A DNA stretch of 64,000 bases from positions 1-64,000 of the forward strand of contig NZ_JQKD01000025.1 of NCBI RefSeq assembly GCF_000745855.1. The letters run 5' to 3'. Shown one piece after another: positions 44,217 to 52,390 of this stretch. This stretch comes from Xenophilus azovorans DSM 13620 (GTDB lineage: Bacteria > Pseudomonadota > Gammaproteobacteria > Burkholderiales > Burkholderiaceae_C). Positions within the stretch are counted from its first letter, which is position 1, and each line of letters starts with the position of its first letter. The translations under genes were made by a program, and so were the position numbers. The notes under the pieces were generated by a model that was not told the DNA's origin, did not search any database, and saw only the letters and a list, made by a program, of their open reading frames with translations.

Positions 44217-45358
44217 GTGAGCGCGACATCCGCATGCCGCTCGACATCCCCGATCCCCTCCAGCGCTGGCGCCTGCTGCTCGGCGAGCCGGCCGAGCCCG
44301 CGTGCGGCGCACTGAGCGCCGAATGCCGGGCCGCCGATGCCGCGCTGGACTGGCTCTACGGCCGCGACGGCGAGCGGGCCGAGCGCGGCGAGCGCAGCGC
44401 CGGCCTGGGCCCTTCGGCCCTCAGCACGCCGGAGTGGATCAACGCCATCCACACGCTCTTTCCCAAGGAGGTGATCGAGCGGCTGGAGCGCGACGCGGTG
44501 GAGCGCTACGGCATCGACGAGGTGGTGACCAACCTGGAGGTGCTGGAGCGCATCGAGCCATCGGAATCGCTGCTGCGCGCCGTGCTGCACACCAAGCACC
44601 TGATGAACCCCGAGGTGCTGGCCGCGGCGCGCAGGCTGGTGGCCGAGGTGGTGCGCCGCATCATGGAGAAGATGGCCACCGAGGTGCGCCAGGCCTTCAG
44701 CGGCACGCGCGACCGGCGCCGGCGCTCGCGCATGAAGATCGCGCGCAACTTCGACTTCAAGCGCACCCTGGCCGCCAACCTGCACCGCTATGACCCGGCG
44801 CGCCGGCGGCTGTACCTGGAGACGCCGATCTTCAACAGCCGCACGCGCCGCCACGTCGAGCCGTGGGACATCATCCTGCTGATCGATCAGAGCGGCTCGA
44901 TGGTGGACTCGGTGATCCACAGCGCGGTGATGGCCGCCTGCCTGTGGCAGTTGCCCGGCATGCGTACGCGCCTCGTGGCCTTCGACACCGAGGTGGTGGA
45001 CCTCACGGCCGACGTGTCCGACCCGGTGGAGCTGCTGATGAAGGTGCAGCTCGGCGGCGGCACCGACATCGCCAGGGCGGTGGCCTATGCGCAGTCGCTC
45101 GTCGCCAACCCGGGCCGGAGCATCGTGGTGTTGGTGAGCGACTTCTACGAGGGCGGCAGCGCCGGCGAACTGGTGCGGCGCGTGAAGGCGCTGGTCGAAT
45201 CGGGCGCCAAGGTGCTGGGCCTGGCCGCGCTGGACTCGCAGGCCGCGCCCGCCTACGACCGCGAGATGGCGGCGCGCCTGGTGAAGGAGGGCGCGCAGGT
45301 GGGCGCCATGACGCCCGGGCAACTGGCCGGCTGGCTCGCCGAGAAGGTGCAGGGCTGA
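44213..45358 (+). CDS. Von Willebrand factor A domain protein (YehP-like)
   Basis: A 381-aa protein. Residues 1-200 are helical (PEWINAIHTLFPKEVIERLERDAVERYG; a very basic RDRRRRSRMKIARNFDFKRTL). The VWA domain starts near 219. The MIDAS metal site is complete: D225-Q-S227-G-S229, T284 in GGGTDIA, and the Asp in VLVSDFYEGG. VWA partners bind divalent metal and recruit substrates to MoxR ATPases. The start is GTG 44213 in a GTGA overlap, and the stop overlaps the SWIM gene by one base. It matches E. coli YehP in length. Confidence 0.86.
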   Translation: MSERDIRMPLDIPDPLQRWRLLLGEPAEPACGALSAECRAADAALDWLYGRDGERAERGERSAGLGPSALSTPEWINAIHTLFPKEVIERLERDAVERYGIDEVVTNLEVLERIEPSESLLRAVLHTKHLMNPEVLAAARRLVAEVVRRIMEKMATEVRQAFSGTRDRRRRSRMKIARNFDFKRTLAANLHRYDPARRRLYLETPIFNSRTRRHVEPWDIILLIDQSGSMVDSVIHSAVMAACLWQLPGMRTRLVAFDTEVVDLTADVSDPVELLMKVQLGGGTDIARAVAYAQSLVANPGRSIVVLVSDFYEGGSAGELVRRVKALVESGAKVLGLAALDSQAAPAYDREMAARLVKEGAQVGAMTPGQLAGWLAEKVQG

Positions 45359-47442
45359 TGCCGCGCGCAGATTTGCTCGAACTCACCCCCGAGGCGCTGA
45401 CGGCGCTGGCCAACGCCGGCTTCGTCAAGCGCGCGCAGAAGGACGTGGCCGCCGGCCTGCTGCCGCGCGTGGAGGAGGCCGGCGACGGCACGGTGAGCGC
45501 GCATTTCGACGACGGCGTCTGCACCCGCCTGCCGCCCGGACGCACCCTGCGCGACGCGGCCTGCGACTGCCCGGCCAGCGGCATGTGCCGGCACCGGGTG
45601 ATGCTGGTGTTGGCTTACCAGGCGCGGGCTGGTGCCATGCAGGAGGCCGCGGCGCCGGCGGCCGAAGACGACGCCGACGGCCCCTGGTCCCCGGCGCAGT
45701 TCGACGATGCCGCGCTGGCGGCCGGCTTCGCGCCTTCGGTGCTGGAACAGGCGGCGCGGCTGGCGGCATCGCGGCCCGTGGTGGCGGTGCAGGCAGGGGC
45801 GACGCCCTCGGCGCGCCTGCCGATGTGCAGCGTGCGCTTCTTCTCGCGCAGCTCGCTGGCGCATGCGCGCTGCGACTGCCGTCAAGGGAGCGGCTGCGCC
45901 CACGTGGTGTTGGCCGTGTGGGCCTTCCGCGATGCCGGCGTGCCGGCGCCTGGCGCCGGCGAGACCATGGTGGAGGTGGCACCGCGCGGCGCCGACGGCG
46001 AAGCACCTGCGCCGCCCGCCGCGGCGCTGCAGACCGAGGCCGCGCAGGCGGCCCGGGTGCAGATCGACGGCCTGCTGCACGCCCTGTGGCTGGACGGGTC
46101 GAGCCAGCCGCTCATGGGCCTGGCGGCCCGCTTCGAGGCCGTGCGCGCCGGGGTGCAGGCGCTCGGCTGGCGCTGGGTCGACGATGCGGTCGACGAGCTG
46201 TGGCAACTGCTGCAGGCGCAGCAGGCGCGCAGCAGCCGTTTCGACGCGCAGCGCCTGCTGGCCGTGATGGCCGAGTTGTGGGCGCGCCTGCGGGCGGCGG
46301 GCCATGCCGAGGCGCGGGCGCATCAGGGCGCCCTGCCCGCGCTGCATGCCAGCCAGATCCTCGGCGTCGGCGTGAAGGGCGAGGTCGCACTGGACCATCT
46401 GCGGCTGGTCTCGCTCGGCGCCGCGCTGTGGTCGCAGGAGGACGCGGAGGGCGCGAGCGTGCTTTTCGCCGATCCCGACACGCAGGCTGTCACGGTGCTC
46501 GAACGCCATTGGCCGCGTGCGGCCGATGCAGCCGCGGGCGGGCAGCCGTCGCCCCTGGCGGGCCGGCGCGTGGCCGGTTTTCCGCTGCGCCAGGTGGCCG
46601 CCGGCCAGGTCGTCACCAAGGCGGCCACGCGCCGCGCCAACGGCCTGATCGACATCGCGGCCGGCGCGCGCCAGACCGGGGTGCTGCCGCTGTCGCCCCG
46701 CTCGTGGGACGAACTCGCCGCCCCGCTGCGCCAGCCCGGCGTGGCGGCGCTGGTGGCGCAGCTGCGCGATGCGCCGCCCGGCTTCGTGCAGCCGCGCCAG
46801 GCGGCCACCGGCGCGGCGACCGGCGCCGCCGGCGCGCTGCACGTGCTGGCCTTCGACGGCATGGCCACGCTGCACACCCACTGGGACGCCGCCGCGCAGA
46901 CGCTGCATGCGCAGATCGCGGCGGAGGGCACCGACCCGGCGCCCGAGGATCGGCTGTGGATCGAACTGCCGCATCGCGCCGCCGCGCCCGGCGCGGTGGA
47001 CGCGCTGGCCCGCGCCCTGGCCGGCGAGTGGGGCCCGCTGCGCGCCGTCGCCGGCACCGTCCGCCTGCAGGCCGGCCGGGCCGTGATGCAGCCGCTGGCG
47101 CTGCTCACCGCGCAGCGCGCCGTGGTGCTGCAGGTGGAGGTGCCGCCGCCGCACCCGCTGCCTCTGCACGGCGCGCATGACGAGGCGCCGCCCCTGGCGC
47201 GGCTGGCCGCCGACACGCTGGAGCTGCTCGCCCAGTGGCTGCGGCAGGGCCTGCGCCACCAGGGCGGCGGCCTGGCCGCGCGTGCCGACGCACAGGCGGA
47301 GCGCCTGCGCCGGTCGGGCCTGGGCCGCTGCGCCGACCTGCTGCAGGGCGCGATCGCCGGCCTGCGCGCCTCGCAGCGGCCGGCACTGGTCGCGCAACTC
47401 GCGACGCTGAGCCTGCTGGCGCAGGGCGTGCGGCAGCAGTGA
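45358..47442 (+). CDS. Double SWIM zinc-finger protein (YehQ-like)
   Basis: A 694-aa protein. Two SWIM motifs of identical spacing, C-x-C-x5-C-x-H, are at C69/C71/C77/H79 and C172/C174/C180/H182. SWIM fingers bind DNA or proteins. The remaining 500 residues are Ala/Arg-rich and helical with no other known domain. ATG 45358 overlaps the VWA stop by one base. The gene ends the operon and converges on the LOG-family gene 13 bases later. It matches E. coli YehQ in architecture and approximate length. Confidence 0.82.
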   Translation: MPRADLLELTPEALTALANAGFVKRAQKDVAAGLLPRVEEAGDGTVSAHFDDGVCTRLPPGRTLRDAACDCPASGMCRHRVMLVLAYQARAGAMQEAAAPAAEDDADGPWSPAQFDDAALAAGFAPSVLEQAARLAASRPVVAVQAGATPSARLPMCSVRFFSRSSLAHARCDCRQGSGCAHVVLAVWAFRDAGVPAPGAGETMVEVAPRGADGEAPAPPAAALQTEAAQAARVQIDGLLHALWLDGSSQPLMGLAARFEAVRAGVQALGWRWVDDAVDELWQLLQAQQARSSRFDAQRLLAVMAELWARLRAAGHAEARAHQGALPALHASQILGVGVKGEVALDHLRLVSLGAALWSQEDAEGASVLFADPDTQAVTVLERHWPRAADAAAGGQPSPLAGRRVAGFPLRQVAAGQVVTKAATRRANGLIDIAAGARQTGVLPLSPRSWDELAAPLRQPGVAALVAQLRDAPPGFVQPRQAATGAATGAAGALHVLAFDGMATLHTHWDAAAQTLHAQIAAEGTDPAPEDRLWIELPHRAAAPGAVDALARALAGEWGPLRAVAGTVRLQAGRAVMQPLALLTAQRAVVLQVEVPPPHPLPLHGAHDEAPPLARLAADTLELLAQWLRQGLRHQGGGLAARADAQAERLRRSGLGRCADLLQGAIAGLRASQRPALVAQLATLSLLAQGVRQQ

Positions 47443-47455
47443 GCGTCGCCGGGGT

Positions 47456-48328
47456 CTACAGCTTGTAGAAGCGCTCGATCACCGACCAGGCGTCCTCGGG
47501 CGTGTCCACGTACTCGAAGAGGTTCACGTCCTCCGGCGAGATCACGCCTTCTTCCGCCAGGAACTCGAAGTCGATCAGCCGCTTCCAGTAGTCCGAGCCG
47601 AACAGCACGATCGGCACCTGCCGGGACTTGCGCGTCTGCACCAGGGTGACGACCTCGAACAGCTCGTCCAGCGTGCCGAAGCCGCCCGGGAAGGCCACCA
47701 GTGCCTTCGCCCGCATCATGAAGTGCATCTTGCGGATGGCGAAGTAGTGGAACTTGAACGAGAGCGCCGGCGTGATGTAGGGGTTGGCGGCTTCCTCCAT
47801 CGGCAGCGCGATCGACAGGCCCACCGAGAGACCGCCGCCCTCGTAGGCGCCGCGGTTGGCCGCCTGCATGATGCCGGGGCCGCCGCCGGTGCACACGAAG
47901 AGCTTGTCGGCCGGCTCCTTGTCGTCGCTGTAGTGGGCGACCAGCTTGCCGAAGGCGCGCGCCTGCTCGTAGTAGTGGCTGCCGCGCGCCAGCCGGCGCC
48001 AGCGTGCGGCGGCCTTCGCGTCGCCCTGCGCCTCGGCCTGGGCGATCAGGGCGGCGCTCTCTTCCTCGCTGCGGAAGCGCGCGCTGCCGAAGACGACGAT
48101 GGTGTTCTCGATGCCATGGGCCTGCATCTCCAGGTCGGGCTTCATCAGTTCCAACTGCATGCGCAGGCCGCGCGTCTCGCGGCGCAGCAGGAATTCGGGG
48201 TCGGCGAAGGCGAGGCGGGAAGGGTCCTTGTCCAGCGGCAGGCCCTGGTCGGCGTGGGCCTGCAGCGTGGCCCACGCGTCGGCGAGGCGTTTGTCGTGGA
48301 GGCGGTGGGTGGCGTTCTTCGAAGACAT
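47456..48328 (-). CDS. LOG-family protein (TIGR00730, 'lysine decarboxylase'-like nucleotide hydrolase)
   Basis: A 290-aa protein. It has GSARFRSEEES near the start of the fold, VCTGGGPGIMQAANRGAYEGGG, and PGGFGTLDELFEVVTLVQT, the PGGxGTxxE motif of cytokinin-activating LOG phosphoribohydrolases. It is the longer type with an N-terminal helical extension. It probably cleaves a nucleoside 5'-monophosphate such as AMP; the old lysine decarboxylase label is wrong. ATG 48328 gives the first conserved residues; longer frames upstream are Arg/Pro-rich and unlikely. Confidence 0.87.
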   Translation of the reverse strand: MSSKNATHRLHDKRLADAWATLQAHADQGLPLDKDPSRLAFADPEFLLRRETRGLRMQLELMKPDLEMQAHGIENTIVVFGSARFRSEEESAALIAQAEAQGDAKAAARWRRLARGSHYYEQARAFGKLVAHYSDDKEPADKLFVCTGGGPGIMQAANRGAYEGGGLSVGLSIALPMEEAANPYITPALSFKFHYFAIRKMHFMMRAKALVAFPGGFGTLDELFEVVTLVQTRKSRQVPIVLFGSDYWKRLIDFEFLAEEGVISPEDVNLFEYVDTPEDAWSVIERFYKL

Positions 48329-48428
48329 GCGGCAGTGGCGGGCTGGGGCGCCGGGCGGCACCCCGCGGGGGCGGGCGATGTGATGCGGGGCGTGCATTGT
48401 GCGCCTGCCGCGCACGCCGCCGCCGCGC

Positions 48429-49223
48429 TCAGAAGCGCCCGTGGCGGCCCGCGCCGGCCACGAAGCGCGCCGCTCCGGCGGCACCTTCGGCCGCCACGAT
48501 GGGCACGCCGTCGCGGCCCTCGCGGCGCAGTGCCTCGGCCAGCGGCAGGTCCCACTGCGCGTAGGCGCTGGCGCGGTCGGCCAGCATGCACTGCTGCGGG
48601 AAGGCGGCGATCTGCCGCGCCAGCGCCTCGGCCTCGGCGCGGGCCCGGCCGCGCGGCACCACGCGGTTGACCAGCCCCATGGCCAGCGCCTCGTCCGCGG
48701 ACACCGGCCGGCCGGTCAGGATCAGGTCCAGCGCCCGCCCCATGCCGACCAGGCGCGGCAGCCGCACCGTGCCGCCGTCGATCAGCGGCACGCCCCAGCG
48801 CCGGCAGAAGACGCCGAGCACTGCGTCCTCCTCGGCCACGCGCAGGTCGGCCAGCAGCGCCAGCTCCAGCCCGCCCGCCACCGCATGGCCGGCGATGGCG
48901 GCGACCAGCGGCTTGGCGAGCGCCATGCGCGTCGGCCCCATCGGGCCGCTGCCGCCGCCTTCCGGGTCCAGCTCGTTGCGGCGCGCCGGATCGCCCACCG
49001 CGCCCAGGTCGGCGCCGGCGCAGAAGCTGCCGTGCTCGCCCCACAGCACCGCCACGCGCAGGCTGTCGTCGGCCTCGAAGCGCTCGAAGGCCCGGCGCAG
49101 CAGCGCGGCGGTGGGGCCGTCCACCGCGTTGCGGCAGTGCGGGCGGCTCAGGACGATGGTGGCGACGGGGCCGTTCGTCTCGGTGCGGACGGCGGGGGTG
49201 GCGTCAGGTGCGGCGGTGTCCAT
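48429..49223 (-). CDS. Enoyl-CoA hydratase/isomerase (crotonase) family protein
   Basis: A 264-aa crotonase-fold protein. FCAGADLGAVGD is the first oxyanion loop and IAGHAVAGGLELALLADLRVAEEDAVLG the second. The usual catalytic Glu pair (as in rat hydratase E144/E164) is partly replaced: the second position reads VFCRRWGVPLIDGGT, with D in place of Glu. It may therefore be an isomerase or atypical hydratase. It is 21 bases downstream of the DUF4010 membrane protein, so co-transcription is possible. Confidence 0.84.
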   Translation of the reverse strand: MDTAAPDATPAVRTETNGPVATIVLSRPHCRNAVDGPTAALLRRAFERFEADDSLRVAVLWGEHGSFCAGADLGAVGDPARRNELDPEGGGSGPMGPTRMALAKPLVAAIAGHAVAGGLELALLADLRVAEEDAVLGVFCRRWGVPLIDGGTVRLPRLVGMGRALDLILTGRPVSADEALAMGLVNRVVPRGRARAEAEALARQIAAFPQQCMLADRASAYAQWDLPLAEALRREGRDGVPIVAAEGAAGAARFVAGAGRHGRF

Positions 49224-49244
49224 CGCGCCAGCTTACAGGCGCCT

Positions 49245-50486
49245 TCACGGCAGTGTCGCGGCCAGGGCTGCCGCCAGCGTCATCCCCGCCAGGCCGATGG
49301 TGATGCGGATGCCGTAGCGTGCCCCGCCGCTGGTGAAGGCCACCAGCGACTTGGCCGCCGCGCTCGCCGCCAGCAGCCCGACCACGGCCCAGCGCGCCAG
49401 CCGTTCGTCGAGCACGCCGTCGCGGTACAGGCTGGCCACGCCGGCCGCGGCCGACTGCAGCTCGGCCAGCGCCGCCAGCAGCGTCGCGGCCAGGGCGCCG
49501 CCCGGGCCGAGCCACTGGCCCAGCAGCTTCGAGCCCACCATCACCGCGGTGATGGTCGCGGCGAAGCCGAGCGCGTGGCCGATGCGGAACATGCGCGTCT
49601 CGGCGGTGGGCGGTGCGGCCTCGGTCTGCTGCCCGCGGCGCAGGCCGAAGGCCGAGCCCAGCAGCAGCACGAGGCCGGCGGCCAGCAGGATCCAGCGCAC
49701 GCCGGGCAGCAGGCCCGGTGCCACCGCCAGCAGGATCGGCACGAACAGGCTCAGCGAGGCCAGGTTGGCCAGCATCGCCGCGCCGATGGCCGAGGGCAGC
49801 AGCGCCGGCTGCTGCTGCGCCTGCCTGCCGAAGCCGGCGGTGGCGGCGGTCGAGGAGACGTAGCCGGAGAAGAAGCCCGCCGCCAGCAGGCCCCAGCGCG
49901 TGCCCACCAGCCGCAGCGCGACGTGGCCCAGCGCGCTGATCGCCATCACCAGCACCGCCAGCGTCCAGACGGTGGCCGGGTTCAGCAGGCCCCACGGGTC
50001 GACGGTGCGGTCGGGCAGCAGCGGCAGCACGATCAGCGCGAAGGCCAGCAGCATCAGGCCGTCGGCAAGTTCGCGGTTGCTGATCAGCTCGCGGCTGAAG
50101 CGGTGCAGGTGCGGCTTGGCGAAGACGAGGATCGCCACCAGCACCGCCAGCGCGCCCGCGATGGCCGGCTGCCGCAGCGCCAGTCCGCCGAGCAGGCAGC
50201 TCGACACCAGTGCCAGCTCCGAGGTCACGCCCAGGTCGGTCTGGCTGGTGCGCCAGTAGCCCAGCGCGACGAAGACGCCGGTCAGCAGCACGGCGGCGGT
50301 GAACACCGGCAGGCCCAGCCACAGCGACACCACGCCCATCAGCGCGGCCAGCGTGTGCGAGCGCAGGCCGCCGGCGATGCTCGGGTCCTCGCCCTTGCGG
50401 CGCTCGTAGACCAGGCCGATCAGCAGCCCCGTGCCCAGGGCGGTGGACAGCGAAACCAGCGAGAGCGCGTCGGTGGAGGGCGGCAT
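49245..50486 (-). CDS. MgtC/SapB-like membrane protein with C-terminal DUF4010
   Basis: A 413-aa protein with about 12 membrane spans. The N-terminal third is MgtC-like (TALGTGLLIGLVYERRKG, IAGGLRSHTLAALMGVVSLWLG). The rest is DUF4010 (FFSGYVSSTAATAGFGRQAQ, AMLANLASLSLFVPILLA). The function is unknown; MgtC relatives affect Mg2+ stress and envelope homeostasis. I chose ATG 50486, because the longer frame starts with TTG at 50519, only three bases beyond the efp terminator with no room for a ribosome site. Confidence 0.82.
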   Translation of the reverse strand: MPPSTDALSLVSLSTALGTGLLIGLVYERRKGEDPSIAGGLRSHTLAALMGVVSLWLGLPVFTAAVLLTGVFVALGYWRTSQTDLGVTSELALVSSCLLGGLALRQPAIAGALAVLVAILVFAKPHLHRFSRELISNRELADGLMLLAFALIVLPLLPDRTVDPWGLLNPATVWTLAVLVMAISALGHVALRLVGTRWGLLAAGFFSGYVSSTAATAGFGRQAQQQPALLPSAIGAAMLANLASLSLFVPILLAVAPGLLPGVRWILLAAGLVLLLGSAFGLRRGQQTEAAPPTAETRMFRIGHALGFAATITAVMVGSKLLGQWLGPGGALAATLLAALAELQSAAAGVASLYRDGVLDERLARWAVVGLLAASAAAKSLVAFTSGGARYGIRITIGLAGMTLAAALAATLP

Positions 50487-50522
50487 CGGCGGGCAGAAAG
50501 GCAGTTCGGGCGTCTCCAAAAG

Positions 50523-50547
50523 AAAAGAGCCCTCGCAGGGCTCTTTT
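50523..50547. terminator. Strong bidirectional terminator hairpin after efp
   Basis: AAAAGAGCCCT and AGGGCTCTTTT form a perfect 11-bp stem around CGC. On the minus strand the stem ends TTTT, then CTTTT, ending efp transcription 24 bases after its stop. Any transcript entering from the plus strand would also stop here. Confidence 0.93.
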
Positions 50548-50571
50548 CCAAGGGTGCCGAAGTGTGCCGGA

Positions 50572-51126
50572 TCAGACGCGCTTGCGGTACTCGCCGGTGC
50601 GGGTGTCGATCTCGATCCTGTCGCCCTGGTCCACGAACAGCGGCACGTTCACCTCGAAGCCGGTGGCGATCTTGGCGGGCTTGAGCACCTTGCCCGAGGT
50701 ATCGCCCTTGACGGCCGGCTCGGTCCAGGTGATCTCGCGCTCGACGCTGGTGGGCAGTTCCACCGAGATGGCCTTGCCGTCGTAGAACACCACCTCGACG
50801 GCCATGCCGTCTTCCAGGTAGTGCAGGGCGTCGCCCATGTTCTCGGCCTCGACCTCGTACTGGTTGTACTCGGTGTCCATGAAGACGTACATCGGGTCGG
50901 CGAAATAGGAGTAGGTGCACTCCTTCTTGTCCAGCACGATCTGGTCCATCTTGTCGTCGGCCTTGAAGACGACTTCGGTGCCCATGTTGTTGAGCAGGGC
51001 CTTGAGCTTCATGCGCACGGTGGCGCTGTTGCGGCCGCCGCGGCTGTATTCGGTCTTGAGCACGACCATCGGGTCCTTGCCGTGCATGATCACGTTGCCG
51101 GCGCGGATTTCTTGAGCGATTTTCAT
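50572..51126 (-). CDS. efp: Elongation factor P
   Basis: A 184-aa protein that rescues ribosomes stalled at polyproline. It has three beta domains; the tip loop YSRGGRNSA puts Arg at position 32, the residue rhamnosylated by EarP, instead of the Lys modified by EpmA in E. coli. The rest is standard (DADDK-like [51 protein letters not shown]). AAGGA precedes ATG 51126. earP lies directly upstream on the same strand. A minus-strand TAAAAT (51280 to 51275) at the earP stop could be part of a separate efp promoter. Confidence 0.97.
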   Translation of the reverse strand: MKIAQEIRAGNVIMHGKDPMVVLKTEYSRGGRNSATVRMKLKALLNNMGTEVVFKADDKMDQIVLDKKECTYSYFADPMYVFMDTEYNQYEVEAENMGDALHYLEDGMAVEVVFYDGKAISVELPTSVEREITWTEPAVKGDTSGKVLKPAKIATGFEVNVPLFVDQGDRIEIDTRTGEYRKRV

Positions 51127-51272
51127 GAGTGAAGGTCCTTGCGAGGACGTTGGGCCGCTCGGCGCGGCAGGCTGCCCGAAAGAGATGTGACGGTGCGCTG
51201 CCAACCCGCGGCGGGTGGGGCGAAAAGGCCGGCGGCCCCGGCGGGCCGGGCTGCCTTTCTTCGCAAAGCCCG

Positions 51273-52358
51273 CTATTTTACCCCGGCCCCGACGAAGCGC
51301 CGCAACTGGGTGAGGAGGTCGTCCTGCGCCAGCAGCCGGGCGCGCGCGGACTGCACGGCCTGGCGCCAGTCGGCAAGCGCCCCGTCCGCCGGCGCCGCGG
51401 CCTGTGCCGGGGGCGCGCCCGCGCCGTTCCAGGCCAGGTGCAGGGCGCGCAGCGAGGGCGGCGCCTGCATCCAGTCCAGCCAGGCCGCGAGCTTGGCGTG
51501 GTGCGCGTCGTCGTCCTGCGGGTAGATGTGCCAGACCAGCGGCGCGCCGGCCCAGAGGGCCCGTACCAGCGAGTCCTCGCCGCGCACGAAGTTCAGCTCG
51601 CAGCTCCACAGCAGGTGGTCGTAGTCGGGCTGGGCCAGCCAGGGCAGCTCGCTCACGCGCAGCCGCCCGGCGCCGGCCGCCAGCGCGGGCAGGGCGCGTA
51701 CCGCCGCCGCGGCGCGGCCGGGCGTGACCAGCAGGTGCGTCGGCCCGCTGCCGCCGGCCATGCCGGCCAGCACCGCCTCCAGCGCGGGCGGCTCGTAGCA
51801 GAAGAGCGAGACGAGGCGCTCGCCCGGGCGCCAGTCGATGCGCTGCGCCTGCAGCCACGCGCCGCGGTCGAACGCGGCCTGGCGCGCGGCCAGGTCCGGC
51901 TCGCGCAGCAGCCCGCCCGTGCCGGACGTGAAGCCGGGGTAGAAGAACCACTTGGTCAGCCCGGCGCCCGGCCCGCGGAACACCGGCGAGGGCAGGGTGT
52001 GCAGCCGCTCGACGTGCGGCTCGGCGGAGAGGTATTCCAGGTTGATCCAGGCGCGCGGATGCGTGGCGCCCGGCCCGGCCGCGAAGCGCTCGGCCAGTGC
52101 GGGCGAAGGGTTGCAGCCGAAGGCCTCGACCAGCACGTCGGGTGCCGGTGCGGCCAGAGCGGCCTCTTCGGCGGCGGGGTCCGACCAGTCGACGAACTCC
52201 ACGCCCGCGCGATCCGGCGCCATCCAGGCGAGCGCCGCGCCGTCGTCGACCCACAGCCGCGGCGCCTCGCCCGCCTCGGCGAGCTGGCGCGCGAGACGCC
52301 AGCACACGCCCAGGTCGCCGTGGTTGTCGATGACTCGGCAGAAGATGTCCCAGCGCAT
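51273..52358 (-). CDS. earP: EF-P arginine rhamnosyltransferase
   Basis: A 361-aa GT-B-fold glycosyltransferase that moves rhamnose from dTDP-rhamnose to Arg32 of EF-P. The N-terminus [26 protein letters not shown] is the EarP signature, including the catalytic Asp in [35 protein letters not shown] carries the conserved dTDP-binding RGEDS. ATG 52358 is used; an in-frame TTG at 52382 has no support. It is divergent from uvrC across 32 bp and lies 146 nt before efp. Confidence 0.94.
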   Translation of the reverse strand: MRWDIFCRVIDNHGDLGVCWRLARQLAEAGEAPRLWVDDGAALAWMAPDRAGVEFVDWSDPAAEEAALAAPAPDVLVEAFGCNPSPALAERFAAGPGATHPRAWINLEYLSAEPHVERLHTLPSPVFRGPGAGLTKWFFYPGFTSGTGGLLREPDLAARQAAFDRGAWLQAQRIDWRPGERLVSLFCYEPPALEAVLAGMAGGSGPTHLLVTPGRAAAAVRALPALAAGAGRLRVSELPWLAQPDYDHLLWSCELNFVRGEDSLVRALWAGAPLVWHIYPQDDDAHHAKLAAWLDWMQAPPSLRALHLAWNGAGAPPAQAAAPADGALADWRQAVQSARARLLAQDDLLTQLRRFVGAGVK

Positions 52359-52390
52359 GCGGCGATTGTCGGCGCGCCACAATAGCCGCC

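Noticed and set aside
41000-44300. Large minus-strand frames opposite the DUF5682, Gly-rich and VWA genes
   Set aside because: Composition artefacts of GC-rich DNA; the plus-strand genes carry MIDAS motifs and linked overlapping starts.
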